DNA of 21,738 bases from Actinomycetes bacterium (GCA_023450335.1 JAEXHA010000071.1:1-21738), one strand, 5' to 3'; counted from the first letter of the stretch, positions 13,896 through 21,657 are shown. The notes: generated from the letters alone by a model not told the origin. Numbers and translations are program-made.

Positions 13896-15424
13896 CAGGC
13901 GACGTCCGCCTCGGGCGCATCGGCCGTGGCGGCGAACATGACCGCCTCGGGGGTCGCCTGCGCGCGCGTGAACTCGCCGGTGAGACGGCCCTCGCGCATG
14001 ACGAGGACGCGGTCGGCCATACCGAGCACCTCGGGCAGTTCGGACGAGATCATGAGGATCGCCAGGCCCTGCTGGGCCAGCTGGCTGAGCAGCCGGTGCA
14101 CCTCGGCCTTGGTGCCGACGTCGATGCCGCGGGTGGGCTCGTCGACGATGAGCACGGTGGGCTCGGTCGCCAGCCACTTGCCGAGGACGACCTTCTGCTG
14201 GTTGCCGCCGCTGAGGGTGCCCGCCTCCGCATCGAGCGCGGCCGTCTTCACTTCGAGGCGGCTCGCCCACACCTTGGCAGCCTCGTTCTCCCGCTTGTTC
14301 CACAGCAGCCCCAATTTCGCGAGCTGACCGCGGATGGCGAGCGTGATGTTGCGGGCGACGCCGTCGTCGAGCACGAGTCCCTGTTTGCGACGGTCTTCGG
14401 GCACGAGTGCCAGCCCACGGGCGGTGGCGGTGCGCGGGTTGCCCTTGGGCAGCGCCTTGCCGTGCAGCCGCACGGCGCCGCTCTCATAGGGGTCGACGCC
14501 GAAGATCGCCCGGGCGACCTCGCTGCGCCCGGCCCCGACGAGTCCGGCAAGACCCACGATCTCGCCGGCGCGCAGCGTGAACGAGATGTCGCGGAAGACG
14601 CCGGTGCGGGTGAGGCCTTCGACCTCCAGCACCACGTCGCCGGCCTCGGACGGCAGCTTGGGGAACAGCTCGGTCACATCGCGACCCACCATCTGGCGCA
14701 CGAGATCGTCGATGGTGGTCTCGGCGATGGCTGTCGTGTCGATGTACGAGCCGTCGCGCATGACCGTGACCGTGTCGCACAGCGCGAACACCTCGTCGAA
14801 CCGGTGCGAGATGAACAGCAGCGCGCGGCCCTCGTCACGCAGGCTGCGCGCCACGGCGAACAGGCGCTCGACCTCGACTCCCGACAGCGCGGCGGTGGGC
14901 TCGTCCATGATGAGTACGCGCGCGTCGAGCGAGATCGCCTTGGCGATCTCGATGATCTGCTGGTCGGCGATGGACAGGCCGTCGGTGACCCGGTCGGGGT
15001 CGAGCGCGACACCCAGCCGGTCGAAGATCTCCTGCGTCTCGGCCCGCATGGCCTTTCGGTCGATGCGGCCGAGCGTGCCGGTGGGCTGGCGGCCCATGAA
15101 GATGTTCTCGGTGACCGACAGGTCGGGGAACAGGGTCGGCTCCTGGTAGATGACCGCGATGCCGGCTGCCTTCGACTGTGCGGTGCTGGTGAAGTCGACC
15201 GGGTCGCCGTTGAGCAGGAACTCGCCCGAGTCACGCCGGTACAAGCCCGCCACGATCTTCACGAGCGTCGACTTGCCGGCGCCGTTCTCGCCGATGAGGG
15301 CATGGATCGATCCGGGTTGCAGCACGAGGCTGCCCGCACGCAGCGCGACGACGGGGCCGAACGATTTCACGACGCGCCGAAGCTCGAGTGCGGGCGGTGG
15401 CGTGACTGCGTCGTCGGTGACCAA
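13895..15424 (-). CDS. rhaT: Sugar ABC transporter ATP-binding protein (RhaT-like)
   Basis: A 509-residue tandem ATPase of the ribose/rhamnose (RbsA) type. The first half has Walker A GENGAGKST (45-53), a degenerate signature LSIADQQ and Walker B VLIMDEPTAAL. The second half has the usual degenerate P-loop GLVGAGRSE and an intact LSGGNQQKV signature with LIVDEPTRGID. It powers the importer from the cytoplasmic face. The start is TTG at 15424, supported by AGGAGG five bases upstream; no ATG or GTG occurs nearby in frame. It is the first gene of the operon, directly after the operator and promoter. Confidence 0.92.
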   Translation of the reverse strand: MVTDDAVTPPPALELRRVVKSFGPVVALRAGSLVLQPGSIHALIGENGAGKSTLVKIVAGLYRRDSGEFLLNGDPVDFTSTAQSKAAGIAVIYQEPTLFPDLSVTENIFMGRQPTGTLGRIDRKAMRAETQEIFDRLGVALDPDRVTDGLSIADQQIIEIAKAISLDARVLIMDEPTAALSGVEVERLFAVARSLRDEGRALLFISHRFDEVFALCDTVTVMRDGSYIDTTAIAETTIDDLVRQMVGRDVTELFPKLPSEAGDVVLEVEGLTRTGVFRDISFTLRAGEIVGLAGLVGAGRSEVARAIFGVDPYESGAVRLHGKALPKGNPRTATARGLALVPEDRRKQGLVLDDGVARNITLAIRGQLAKLGLLWNKRENEAAKVWASRLEVKTAALDAEAGTLSGGNQQKVVLGKWLATEPTVLIVDEPTRGIDVGTKAEVHRLLSQLAQQGLAILMISSELPEVLGMADRVLVMREGRLTGEFTRAQATPEAVMFAATADAPEADVA

Positions 15425-15451
15425 CGGGTCCTCCTCGTTGAGGTGTGAATG

Positions 15452-15463
15452 TGAATCGATTCA
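15452..15463. promoter_or_regulatory. LacI-type operator
   Basis: TGAATCGATTCA is a perfect 12-bp palindrome with the central CG typical of LacI-family sites. It lies between the divergent transporter operon and the LacI gene, downstream of the transporter's predicted transcription start. Half-site-like TTCAGG copies occur at 15461 and 15471. Confidence 0.8.
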
Positions 15464-15478
15464 GGTAGGTTTCAGGTT

Positions 15479-15507
15479 ACTCTAAGTTCATCGACCATCA
15501 CGGTCAA
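15479..15507 (-). promoter_or_regulatory. Promoter of the rhamnose transporter operon
   Basis: The minus strand has TTGACC (15507-15502) and TAGAGT (15484-15479) separated by exactly 17 bases. The predicted start is close to 15472, so the LacI palindrome at 15452-15463 lies in the early transcribed region, where a bound repressor would block elongation or initiation. Confidence 0.65.
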
Positions 15508-15551
15508 GTCGGCCGCCGACCATGACCGATCCGACAAGGAAGTGGGAAGCA

Positions 15552-16559
15552 GTGGCGGTCAGCATCCGCGATGTGGCGCAGCGCGCCGGGGTTTCGGTCG
15601 GCACGGTCTCCAACGTGCTGAACCGGCCCGACGAAGTCTCGGTCGACTCCGTCGACCGTGTGACGCGCGCGATCGACGAGCTGGGCTACGTGCGCAACGA
15701 CGCCGCCCGCAAGCTGCGCGCCGGCGTCAGCACGACGGTCGGGTTCGTGGTCCTCGACGGGCAGAATCCGTTCTACAACGACGTGGTCCGCGGCGCCGAA
15801 GACGAGGCGACACGGCACGGCATCGCCATCCTGTACGGCAACACCGACGAGGACCCGCGGCGTGAGAAGCAGTACATCGACCTGTTCGAAGAGCAGCAGG
15901 TGCGGGGCCTGCTCATCGCCCCCTACGGCGATGTGACCGCCCGGCTGCAGAAGCTGCGCGCCCGCGGCATCGCGGCGGTGCTCGTCGACCGGTTCAGCGG
16001 CGACGGCAGATTCTCGTCGGTATCGGTGGACAGCGTGGCCGGCGGCCGCCTGGCCGTCGAGCACCTCATCGAGCTGGGCCGGCGCCGCATGGCGTTCGTG
16101 GGCGGCCCCTTCGACATGCGGCAGGTCACAGACCGGCTCGCCGGCGCGCGGGCAGCGGCCGAGAACGCCGACCGACCCGCCGAACTCGAGGTGATCCCCA
16201 CGACCGCGATGACGGTGGACGAGGGCGTCGCCGCCGGCGCCCGCATCGTGGCACGCCCGCGGGCGGACTGGCCCGACGCGATCTTCGCCTCGAACGACCT
16301 GCTCGCACTCGGCCTGCTGCAATCCCTCGTCATAGGACGGCGCCTCCTGGTGCCCGATGAGATCGCGCTCATCGGCTTCGACGACAACCCGTTCGCCGCC
16401 GCCGCGGCTGTGCCGCTGTCATCCATTCGCCAGCCGAGCCGCATGATCGGGCGCACCGCGCTGCGCATCCTGCTCGAAGAGGCCACCGACCCCGACAGCA
16501 TCGCCCGCCAGACCGTCTTCCCGCCCGAGCTGGTGGCCCGCGCTTCGACCGGCGAGTGA
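15552..16559 (+). CDS. LacI-family regulator of the adjacent sugar transporter
   Basis: A 335-residue LacI/GalR regulator. The N-terminal helix-turn-helix is SIRDVAQRAGVSVGTVSNVLN (about 4-24), with hinge LGYVRNDAARKLR. The sugar-binding domain carries GFVVLDGQNPFYNDVVRGAE and the C-terminal IGFDDNPFAAAAAVPLSSIRQP. It is divergent from the rhamnose-type importer, and a perfect LacI-type operator lies between them, so it most likely represses the importer until its sugar binds. The start is GTG at 15552 (MAVSIRDVA, typical for the family) with GGAAG nine bases upstream. An ATG at 15522 would add ten residues but has no ribosome-binding site. Confidence 0.9.
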   Translation: MAVSIRDVAQRAGVSVGTVSNVLNRPDEVSVDSVDRVTRAIDELGYVRNDAARKLRAGVSTTVGFVVLDGQNPFYNDVVRGAEDEATRHGIAILYGNTDEDPRREKQYIDLFEEQQVRGLLIAPYGDVTARLQKLRARGIAAVLVDRFSGDGRFSSVSVDSVAGGRLAVEHLIELGRRRMAFVGGPFDMRQVTDRLAGARAAAENADRPAELEVIPTTAMTVDEGVAAGARIVARPRADWPDAIFASNDLLALGLLQSLVIGRRLLVPDEIALIGFDDNPFAAAAAVPLSSIRQPSRMIGRTALRILLEEATDPDSIARQTVFPPELVARASTGE

Positions 16560-16649
16560 CGCGTCCGCAGCACCGGCCACAGTCGGCACGAGTCCGCGGT
16601 GCGTGGTGCCGGACCCCCACGACCTGTCGCGCCGCCGCGAACGCATGGC

Positions 16650-16655
16650 TACCGT
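16650..16655 (+). promoter_or_regulatory. -10 box for a leaderless acetyltransferase transcript
   Basis: TACCGT ends six bases before the ATG at 16662, the spacing expected for a transcript starting at the start codon. No ribosome-binding site is visible. In the rest of 16560-16649 I see only GC-rich partial dyads and no confident element. Confidence 0.4.
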
Positions 16656-16661
16656 GAACGC

Positions 16662-17153
16662 ATGGGCCATATCGATCTGCGCGAATTCGACGACGATGAT
16701 CTGGATGCCGCCTTCGACATGATGCGCGACCCAGAGGCCGTGGCGCTGGCGGCCTTCACTGCGGACGATCCGGACGACCGCGACGCGTTCGACGCCTGGG
16801 TCGCGGGGCGTCGCGCCGCAGGCGACGTCGAACTGTTCACCGTGACGCACGATGGCGGGTTCGCCGGCACCGCCGCGCTGTTCGACGTCGACGACGATCG
16901 CGAAGTGAGCTTCTGGATCAAGCGCGGACTCTGGGGCCACGGTGTGGCCACGGGTGCGCTGCGTTTGCTTGTCGCCCGCGAGCCCGAACGTCCCCTGTTC
17001 GGACGCGTCGCCGCGCACAACGCCGCCGGTCTCGCCGTCTTCGCCCGTAACGGTTTCACCGAAGTCTCGCGCACGACCTCGTTCGCACCGGGCCTCGGCC
17101 GCGACGCCGAGGTGGTGCTGTTCACGTTGCCGCCCACCCTCGACGGCGCCTGA
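16662..17153 (+). CDS. GNAT-family N-acetyltransferase
   Basis: A 163-residue GNAT protein similar to the RimJ/RimL-like group. It has FWIKRGLWGHGVATGALRLL (about 86-105) as the acetyl-CoA-binding region and RVAAHNAAGLAVFARNGF (about 116-133) as the conserved Asn-containing helix before the last strand. The N-terminal half is very acidic (DDDDLDAAFDMMRD, DDPDDRD). The substrate cannot be told. The ATG at 16662 fits a leaderless start. An upstream ATG at 16599 would add a basic, Pro-rich stretch across the promoter and is not preferred. The gene converges on the membrane protein at 17182-17526. Confidence 0.85.
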   Translation: MGHIDLREFDDDDLDAAFDMMRDPEAVALAAFTADDPDDRDAFDAWVAGRRAAGDVELFTVTHDGGFAGTAALFDVDDDREVSFWIKRGLWGHGVATGALRLLVAREPERPLFGRVAAHNAAGLAVFARNGFTEVSRTTSFAPGLGRDAEVVLFTLPPTLDGA

Positions 17154-17181
17154 GCCCGGCCGGCGTGACCGACGCGGTCGC

Positions 17182-17526
17182 CTACTGCGGCGCTTGCCGC
17201 TCGTTCTTGATCATCGCGCCTGCGGCGATGAACGCCACGGCGCCGACGATCTGGGCGGCGATCCACCACGGCCCGGAGAAGTCGAAGGGGTACACCGGGT
17301 TCCACACCACCGTCACGGCGACGAACACGACCGTCCACCACCACTGCCCGGCCTGCAGGGCGAACCACGCGACGATCAGCGCGAGGATCGCCACGATGAA
17401 CCGGATCACGGTCGCTCCGGTCCCGTCGGGGAACAGCGGCGACAGGAACAGCGCGATCGCTGCGAGAAGGCCGGGGGCGAGCGCGTTCCGCTGGAACGGA
17501 GCCGGCTGCTGACGCGAGGAACTCAT
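17182..17526 (-). CDS. Small four-helix membrane protein (DUF6804-like)
   Basis: A 114-residue integral membrane protein with four hydrophobic segments (about 16-31, 38-55, 62-76 and 86-105) and the motif WNPVYPFDFSGPWW between the third and fourth. I associate this pattern with the uncharacterised DUF6804 family; no function is known to me. The ATG at 17526 has GGAGG only one base upstream, too close for a normal ribosome-binding site. GAGACT six bases before the ATG may be the -10 of a leaderless transcript. It appears to be a single-gene unit. Confidence 0.75.
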   Translation of the reverse strand: MSSSRQQPAPFQRNALAPGLLAAIALFLSPLFPDGTGATVIRFIVAILALIVAWFALQAGQWWWTVVFVAVTVVWNPVYPFDFSGPWWIAAQIVGAVAFIAAGAMIKNERQAPQ

Positions 17527-17590
17527 ACCTCCAGTCTCGCGGACGCGGCGATAGGCTCTGCACCACGCGCCCGCACGACCTCACCGCCAC

Positions 17591-17685
17591 TAGACTGGCG
17601 CACAGCCCCGCTCTGCTTGGCGGGGAGCCCCGGCCGTGATCTTGGCCGCTTGTCATCCGATGTTCGACTCGCGCCCAGGAGCACC
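17591..17685 (+). promoter_or_regulatory. Promoter -10 and structured leader of the F420-0-type transporter
   Basis: TAGACT (17591-17596) is a likely -10 box; the leader would then be about 83 bases. It holds two successive dyads: CCCCGC/GCGGGG (17606-17625, loop TCTGCTTG) and CGGCC/GGCCG (17631-17648, loop GTGATCTT). AGGAG follows at 17677-17681. The leader may be regulatory. It does not show the conserved features I would need to call a cobalamin or other known riboswitch. Confidence 0.4.
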
Positions 17686-18738
17686 ATGCCCGCCCCACCC
17701 CGCCTCGCCGCACCACGCCGCCTCGCCCCGTCCGCCCTTGCGATCGTGGCCGCTCTCGCGTTCGCCGGCTGCACCGCCGCCGACGCCGTGCCCCCGGCAT
17801 CCACCACCGCCGCCGACGCCGTGCCTCCGGCATCCACCCCCGGCGGCGACGCCGGCACCGGCTACCCCCTCACCATCGACAACTGCGGTACCGAGGTGAC
17901 CTTCGACGCCGCGCCCGAGCGCGTGCTCGCGATCAAGTCGACGTCGATCGAGATGATGCTCGCGCTCGGTCTGGAAGACCGCCTCGTCGGCACCGCGTTC
18001 TCGGACGGCGAACCGTCCGCGCAGTGGGCCGATCGGGCCGCGGGCGTGCCGGTGATCTCCGACCGCGTGCCCGGGCAGGAGGCGACGCTCGAGCTCGAGC
18101 CCGATCTCGTCTACGCGGGGTGGGAGTCCAACGTCACCGCCGACGGGGCCGGAGACCGCGACACCCTCGCCACGCTCGGCGTCGACACCTACGTCAGCCC
18201 CGCCGCGTGCCAGGAACCGGGCTACCAGCCGAACCCGCTCACATTCGACGACGTGTTCGCCGACATCGCCGAGATGGGGGCGATCTTCGATGTGCCCGAC
18301 CGGGCCCAGCAGCTGATCGACCGGCAGCGCGCGGCGCTGGCCGCCCTCACCCCGGACGACCGGGGCCTGACCGCACTGTGGTTCAGCTCGGGCAGTGACA
18401 CCCCCTTCGTCGGGGCGGGCATCGGCGCGCCACAGATGATGATGGATGCCGCGGGACTGACCAATATCGCCGGCGACATCGATGAGACCTGGTCATCGCT
18501 CAGCTGGGAGGTCGTCGTCGAGGCGAACCCCGATGTGATCGTACTCGTGGACTCGGCGTGGGGATCGACCGAGAAGAAGATCGGCGTGCTCGAATCCAAC
18601 CCCGCCACGGCCGCGCTGCCCGCCGTGCAGGAGGGCCGCTACCTCGTCGTGCCGTTCCCCGCCGCCGAGGCCGGTGTGCGCAACGTCGAGGCCGTCGACG
18701 CGATGCTCACCCAGATCGCGGACCTCGACCTGCCGTGA
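17686..18738 (+). CDS. ABC transporter substrate-binding lipoprotein, proposed F420-0 type
   Basis: A 350-residue iron-siderophore/B12-type (helical-backbone) binding lipoprotein. The signal peptide ends in AFAGC with the lipidated Cys at residue 29. A linker containing an 11-residue duplication (AADAVPPAST, about 31-52) follows. The body shows YPLTIDNCGTEVTFD, YAGWESNVTADGAGDRDTL, TYVSPAACQEPGY, FVGAGIGAPQMMMDAAGL and VPFPAAEAGVRNVEAVDAM. I recognise these from actinobacterial proteins annotated as putative F420-0 periplasmic binding proteins, a proposal based on gene context. A siderophore, heme or corrinoid ligand is the alternative. The ATG at 17686 has AGGAG four bases upstream. Confidence 0.8.
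   Translation: MPAPPRLAAPRRLAPSALAIVAALAFAGCTAADAVPPASTTAADAVPPASTPGGDAGTGYPLTIDNCGTEVTFDAAPERVLAIKSTSIEMMLALGLEDRLVGTAFSDGEPSAQWADRAAGVPVISDRVPGQEATLELEPDLVYAGWESNVTADGAGDRDTLATLGVDTYVSPAACQEPGYQPNPLTFDDVFADIAEMGAIFDVPDRAQQLIDRQRAALAALTPDDRGLTALWFSSGSDTPFVGAGIGAPQMMMDAAGLTNIAGDIDETWSSLSWEVVVEANPDVIVLVDSAWGSTEKKIGVLESNPATAALPAVQEGRYLVVPFPAAEAGVRNVEAVDAMLTQIADLDLP
17776..17841. repeat. 33-bp tandem duplication in the lipoprotein linker
   Basis: Two adjacent 33-bp units (17776-17808 and 17809-17841) differ at only two positions and encode AADAVPPASTT and AADAVPPASTP. They lengthen the linker between the lipid anchor and the binding domain. Each unit contains CCGGCATCCAC. Confidence 0.85.
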
Positions 18739-19790
18739 CCGCCCTCGCCCCGCCCCCGACCGCCGCGCGTCCATCGCGGCCGGCCGGCGTGCGCACGGGG
18801 GTCTGGGCACTCGCGCTACTGACAGCCCTCGTGGCCTCGATCGTCGTCGCCGTCGCCCTCGGGCCGGCCGACCTCACCCCCGGCGAGGTCTGGGGCAGCA
18901 TCCTCGCGCACCTCGGTCTGGGCGAATCGTCGCTGTCACCGCTGCGCGACGGCATCGTGTGGGAGCTGCGCATGCCGCGGGTGCTCGCCGCGGCCGCTGT
19001 GGGCGCCGGCCTGGCGTTGTGCGGTGCGATCATGCAGGCCGTGCTGCGCAACCCGCTCGCCGACCCGTACCTGCTCGGCCTCTCGTCGGGTGCGTCGTTC
19101 GGCGCCGTCGCCGTGATCGTGCTGGGCTTCGCCCTGGCCTTGCCGATCGCCGCGTTCGCGGGGGCCCTGGCCGCCCTCGTCGCGACCCTGGCGCTGGCCG
19201 GCGCCGTCGGGCGCATCACCTCGTCGCGCACGATCCTCGCCGGCATCGCCGTGTCGGCCGTGCTGGGCGCCCTCACGAGCCTCGTCATCTTCTGGAGTGC
19301 GACCGGCGACAGCTATCGCGAGATCCTGGGCTGGCTGCTCGGGTCGCTCGCGGGCGTCACCTGGCCCACCGCGACCATCGCCCTGGTGGCCATCGCCGTC
19401 ATCGGACTGCCGCTGCTGACCAGTGCCGCCGCGCTCGACGCCTTCGCGTTCGGCGACCGGGCGGCCGCGTCGCTGGGCATCGCGGTGGGGCGCACCCGCT
19501 GGATGCTGCTGGGTGCGACCGCGCTGCTGACCGGGTGTCTGGTCGCCGTCAGCGGCTCGATCGGGTTCGTCGGCCTCGTCGTCCCCCACGCCGTGCGGCT
19601 GCTCGTCGGCGCCCGCCATCGGGCACTGCTGCCGCTGTCGCTGCTGACCGGCGCGATCTTCCTGGTGTGGGCCGACACTCTCGCGCGCACGCTGTTCGAC
19701 CCGCGCGAGTTGCCCGTCGGCGTCGTGACCGCGCTGCTCGGCGCACCCCTGTTCGCCGTGCTGCTGCTGCGCTCACGGAGGATCTCATGA
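18735..19790 (+). CDS. FecCD-family ABC permease, proposed F420-0 type
   Basis: A 351-residue FecCD/BtuC-type permease with about nine or ten hydrophobic segments. Family motifs are LRMPRVLAAAAVGAGLALCGAIMQ (written here in two parts: LRMPRVLAAAAVG and AGLALCGAIMQ), NPLADPYLLGLSSGASFG and GSIGFVGLVVPHAVRLLVG near the C-terminus. It forms the import channel with the binding protein and ATPase on either side. The GTG at 18735 overlaps the binding-protein stop (GTGA), and its own stop overlaps the ATPase start (ATGA), so the three proteins are made as a unit. Confidence 0.87.
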   Translation: MTALAPPPTAARPSRPAGVRTGVWALALLTALVASIVVAVALGPADLTPGEVWGSILAHLGLGESSLSPLRDGIVWELRMPRVLAAAAVGAGLALCGAIMQAVLRNPLADPYLLGLSSGASFGAVAVIVLGFALALPIAAFAGALAALVATLALAGAVGRITSSRTILAGIAVSAVLGALTSLVIFWSATGDSYREILGWLLGSLAGVTWPTATIALVAIAVIGLPLLTSAAALDAFAFGDRAAASLGIAVGRTRWMLLGATALLTGCLVAVSGSIGFVGLVVPHAVRLLVGARHRALLPLSLLTGAIFLVWADTLARTLFDPRELPVGVVTALLGAPLFAVLLLRSRRIS

Positions 19791-20659
19791 CCGCCCTGCA
19801 CACCCACGACCTGTCGTTCTCCCGCCACGGCCACCTCCTCATCGACGGCGTCGACGGCAGCGTCGAGGCGGGCTCGCTCACCGCGCTCGTCGGGCCCAAC
19901 GGCGCTGGAAAGTCGACGCTGCTGCACCTGATCGCCACCGCCGAACAGCCCCAGACCGGCACGATCGCCTTCGACGGCGTCGACGCCCGCACCCTGCGCC
20001 GGCGCGACCGCGCCCGCTTCAGCGCCCTGGTCGAGCAGCAAGCTGAGACCGACCTCGACCTCGATGCCTTCGACGTCGTGCTGCTGGGCCGCACCCCTCA
20101 CATCCCCCTGCTGGCCGCACCCGGCGAGCGCGACACAGAGATCGCGCGGAACGCGCTCGACAGAGTGGATGCCGGGGCACTGGCCGGCCGGCGACTCCAC
20201 GAGCTGTCGGGCGGCGAGCGCCAGCGCGTGCTGCTTGCCCGGGCCCTCGCGCAGCAGCCCACCCTGCTGCTGGCCGATGAGCCCACCAACCACCTCGACA
20301 TCCGCGCGCAGCTGCACACCCTCGCGCTGCTGCGTGGCCTCGCCGATGACGGCACCGCGGTGCTCGCCGCGCTCCACGACCTCAGCCTCGCGGCGCGGTA
20401 CGCCGACCAGGTCATCGTCCTCGACCGGGGCCGCGTCGTGGCATCCGGCCCGCCCGCGACGACGCTCACGGGTGACCTCATCGAGCAGGTCTACGGCGTG
20501 CGCGCCGATGTCGTGCCCCACCCGGTCGACGGCACCCCGCTCATCGCCTTCTCTCCGCTCGAGGCGACCCCCGGCCGGGCAGCCGCGGTCGTATCGGCCG
20601 ATCCGGCGGCAGCGGCAGGACCGGTTGCACCGGCCGCATCAGTAGGCTCGTCCGGATGA
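19787..20659 (+). CDS. FepC/BtuD-type ABC ATPase, proposed F420-0 type
   Basis: A 290-residue ATPase with Walker A GPNGAGKST (36-44), signature LSGGERQRV (140-148), Walker B LLLADEPTNHLD (160-171) and H-loop AALHDLSLAARYAD. It energises the FecCD-type permease encoded just upstream. The ATG at 19787 overlaps the permease stop and has GGAGG five bases away. After about residue 257 the protein continues as an Ala/Pro-rich tail whose DNA also holds the predicted ddh promoter, so the tail may be constrained by regulatory sequence more than by protein function. Confidence 0.88.
   Translation: MTALHTHDLSFSRHGHLLIDGVDGSVEAGSLTALVGPNGAGKSTLLHLIATAEQPQTGTIAFDGVDARTLRRRDRARFSALVEQQAETDLDLDAFDVVLLGRTPHIPLLAAPGERDTEIARNALDRVDAGALAGRRLHELSGGERQRVLLARALAQQPTLLLADEPTNHLDIRAQLHTLALLRGLADDGTAVLAALHDLSLAARYADQVIVLDRGRVVASGPPATTLTGDLIEQVYGVRADVVPHPVDGTPLIAFSPLEATPGRAAAVVSADPAAAAGPVAPAASVGSSG
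20643..20648 (+). promoter_or_regulatory. Internal -10 box for a leaderless ddh transcript
   Basis: TAGGCT lies inside the 3' end of the ATPase gene and ends seven bases before the ddh ATG. This is the spacing seen at the other leaderless candidates (9849, 16662). No ribosome-binding site precedes ddh. The gene may therefore be expressed both by coupling (ATGA overlap) and from its own start. Confidence 0.4.
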
Positions 20660-21642
20660 GCACTCCCCTTCGCATCGGCATCGTCGGCTACGGAAACCTC
20701 GGACGCGGCGTCGAGGTCGCCCTCGACCAGAACGACGACATGCGATTGGCGGGCGTGTACTCGCGCCGCGATCCGCAGACGGTGGTCACCCGGCATCCAT
20801 CGACCCCGGTCTTCGCCCTCGACGCGCTCGATGCGCACGCCGACCAGCTCGATGTGCTGATCCTGTGCGGCGGGTCGAAGGACGACCTGCCGGTGCAGTC
20901 GCCCGACCTCGCGGCGCGCTTCAACATCGTCGACAGCTTCGACACGCACGCGCGCGTGCCGGAGCATTTCGCCGCCGTCGACGCCGCCGCCCGCGCCGGC
21001 CGGACGACGGCCCTCATCTCGGGCGGATGGGACCCGGGGATGTTCTCCGTCAACCGCGTCTACGGCGAGGCGCTGATCCCCGCCGGCGAGACGTACACGT
21101 TCTGGGGTCGCGGGCTCAGCCAGGGCCACTCCGACGCGATCCGGCGCGTGCCGGGCGTGGCCGCAGGGGTGCAGTACACGCTGCCCAGCGACGAGGCCCT
21201 CGCGGCCGTGCGCGCGGGCGGCAGGCCCGAGCTGACGACCCGGCAGAAGCACACCCGCGAGTGTTTCGTCGTGCTCGAAGAGGGTGCGGATGCCGGGACG
21301 GTGCGCGAGACGATCGTCTCGATGCCGCACTACTTCAGCGACTACGACACCACCGTCACCTTCATCACCGCCGACGAACTCGCCCGTGACCATGCGGCGA
21401 TGCCGCACGGCGGCGTCGTGATCCGCAGCGGCGAGACGAGCCCGGGCACCACACAGGTGATCGAGTACTCGTTGGCGCTGGGCAGCAATCCCGAATTCAC
21501 CGCGAGTGTGCTCGTCGCCTACGCCCGCGCGGTCGGCCGCCTGCACGCCCAGGGGCTGGTCGGCGCCCACACCGTGTTCGACGTCGCGCCCGGGCTGCTG
21601 TCGCCCCGCTCACCCGAGCAGCTGCGCGCCGAGCTGCTGTGA
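20656..21642 (+). CDS. ddh: meso-Diaminopimelate dehydrogenase
   Basis: A 328-residue NADP-dependent dehydrogenase. The N-terminal Rossmann motif is GIVGYGNLGRGVE (about 8-20). Family-specific motifs follow: CGGSKDDLPVQ, NIVDSFDTHARVPEHF, ISGGWDPGMFSVNRVYGEA, FWGRGLSQGHSDAIRRV and TTVTFIT. It catalyses the one-step reductive amination of L-tetrahydrodipicolinate to meso-DAP, a short route to lysine. The ATG overlaps the ATPase stop. Its operon partners are unrelated to lysine synthesis, so the linkage may be incidental. Length and motifs are complete; no defect is visible. Confidence 0.93.
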   Translation: MSTPLRIGIVGYGNLGRGVEVALDQNDDMRLAGVYSRRDPQTVVTRHPSTPVFALDALDAHADQLDVLILCGGSKDDLPVQSPDLAARFNIVDSFDTHARVPEHFAAVDAAARAGRTTALISGGWDPGMFSVNRVYGEALIPAGETYTFWGRGLSQGHSDAIRRVPGVAAGVQYTLPSDEALAAVRAGGRPELTTRQKHTRECFVVLEEGADAGTVRETIVSMPHYFSDYDTTVTFITADELARDHAAMPHGGVVIRSGETSPGTTQVIEYSLALGSNPEFTASVLVAYARAVGRLHAQGLVGAHTVFDVAPGLLSPRSPEQLRAELL

Positions 21643-21657
21643 CCGCCGGGTCACCGC

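Noticed and set aside
11746..13920. Single 724-residue permease frame
   Set aside because: Its first half is an antisense-like, out-of-frame reading of the upstream permease gene; the true permease starts at ATG 12822.
13811..15448. Long plus-strand open frame (545 codons) opposite the sugar ATPase gene, and similar long frames at 3850-5232, 11761-13107 and 12855-14327
   Set aside because: They lie antisense to well-identified genes, have Asp/Arg/Gly/His-rich compositions typical of reverse-frame reading in GC-rich DNA, and show no domain signatures.
17597..17685. Cobalamin riboswitch before the BtuC-like transporter
   Set aside because: The leader is too short and lacks the conserved B12-box arrangement I would expect; only simple hairpins are present.
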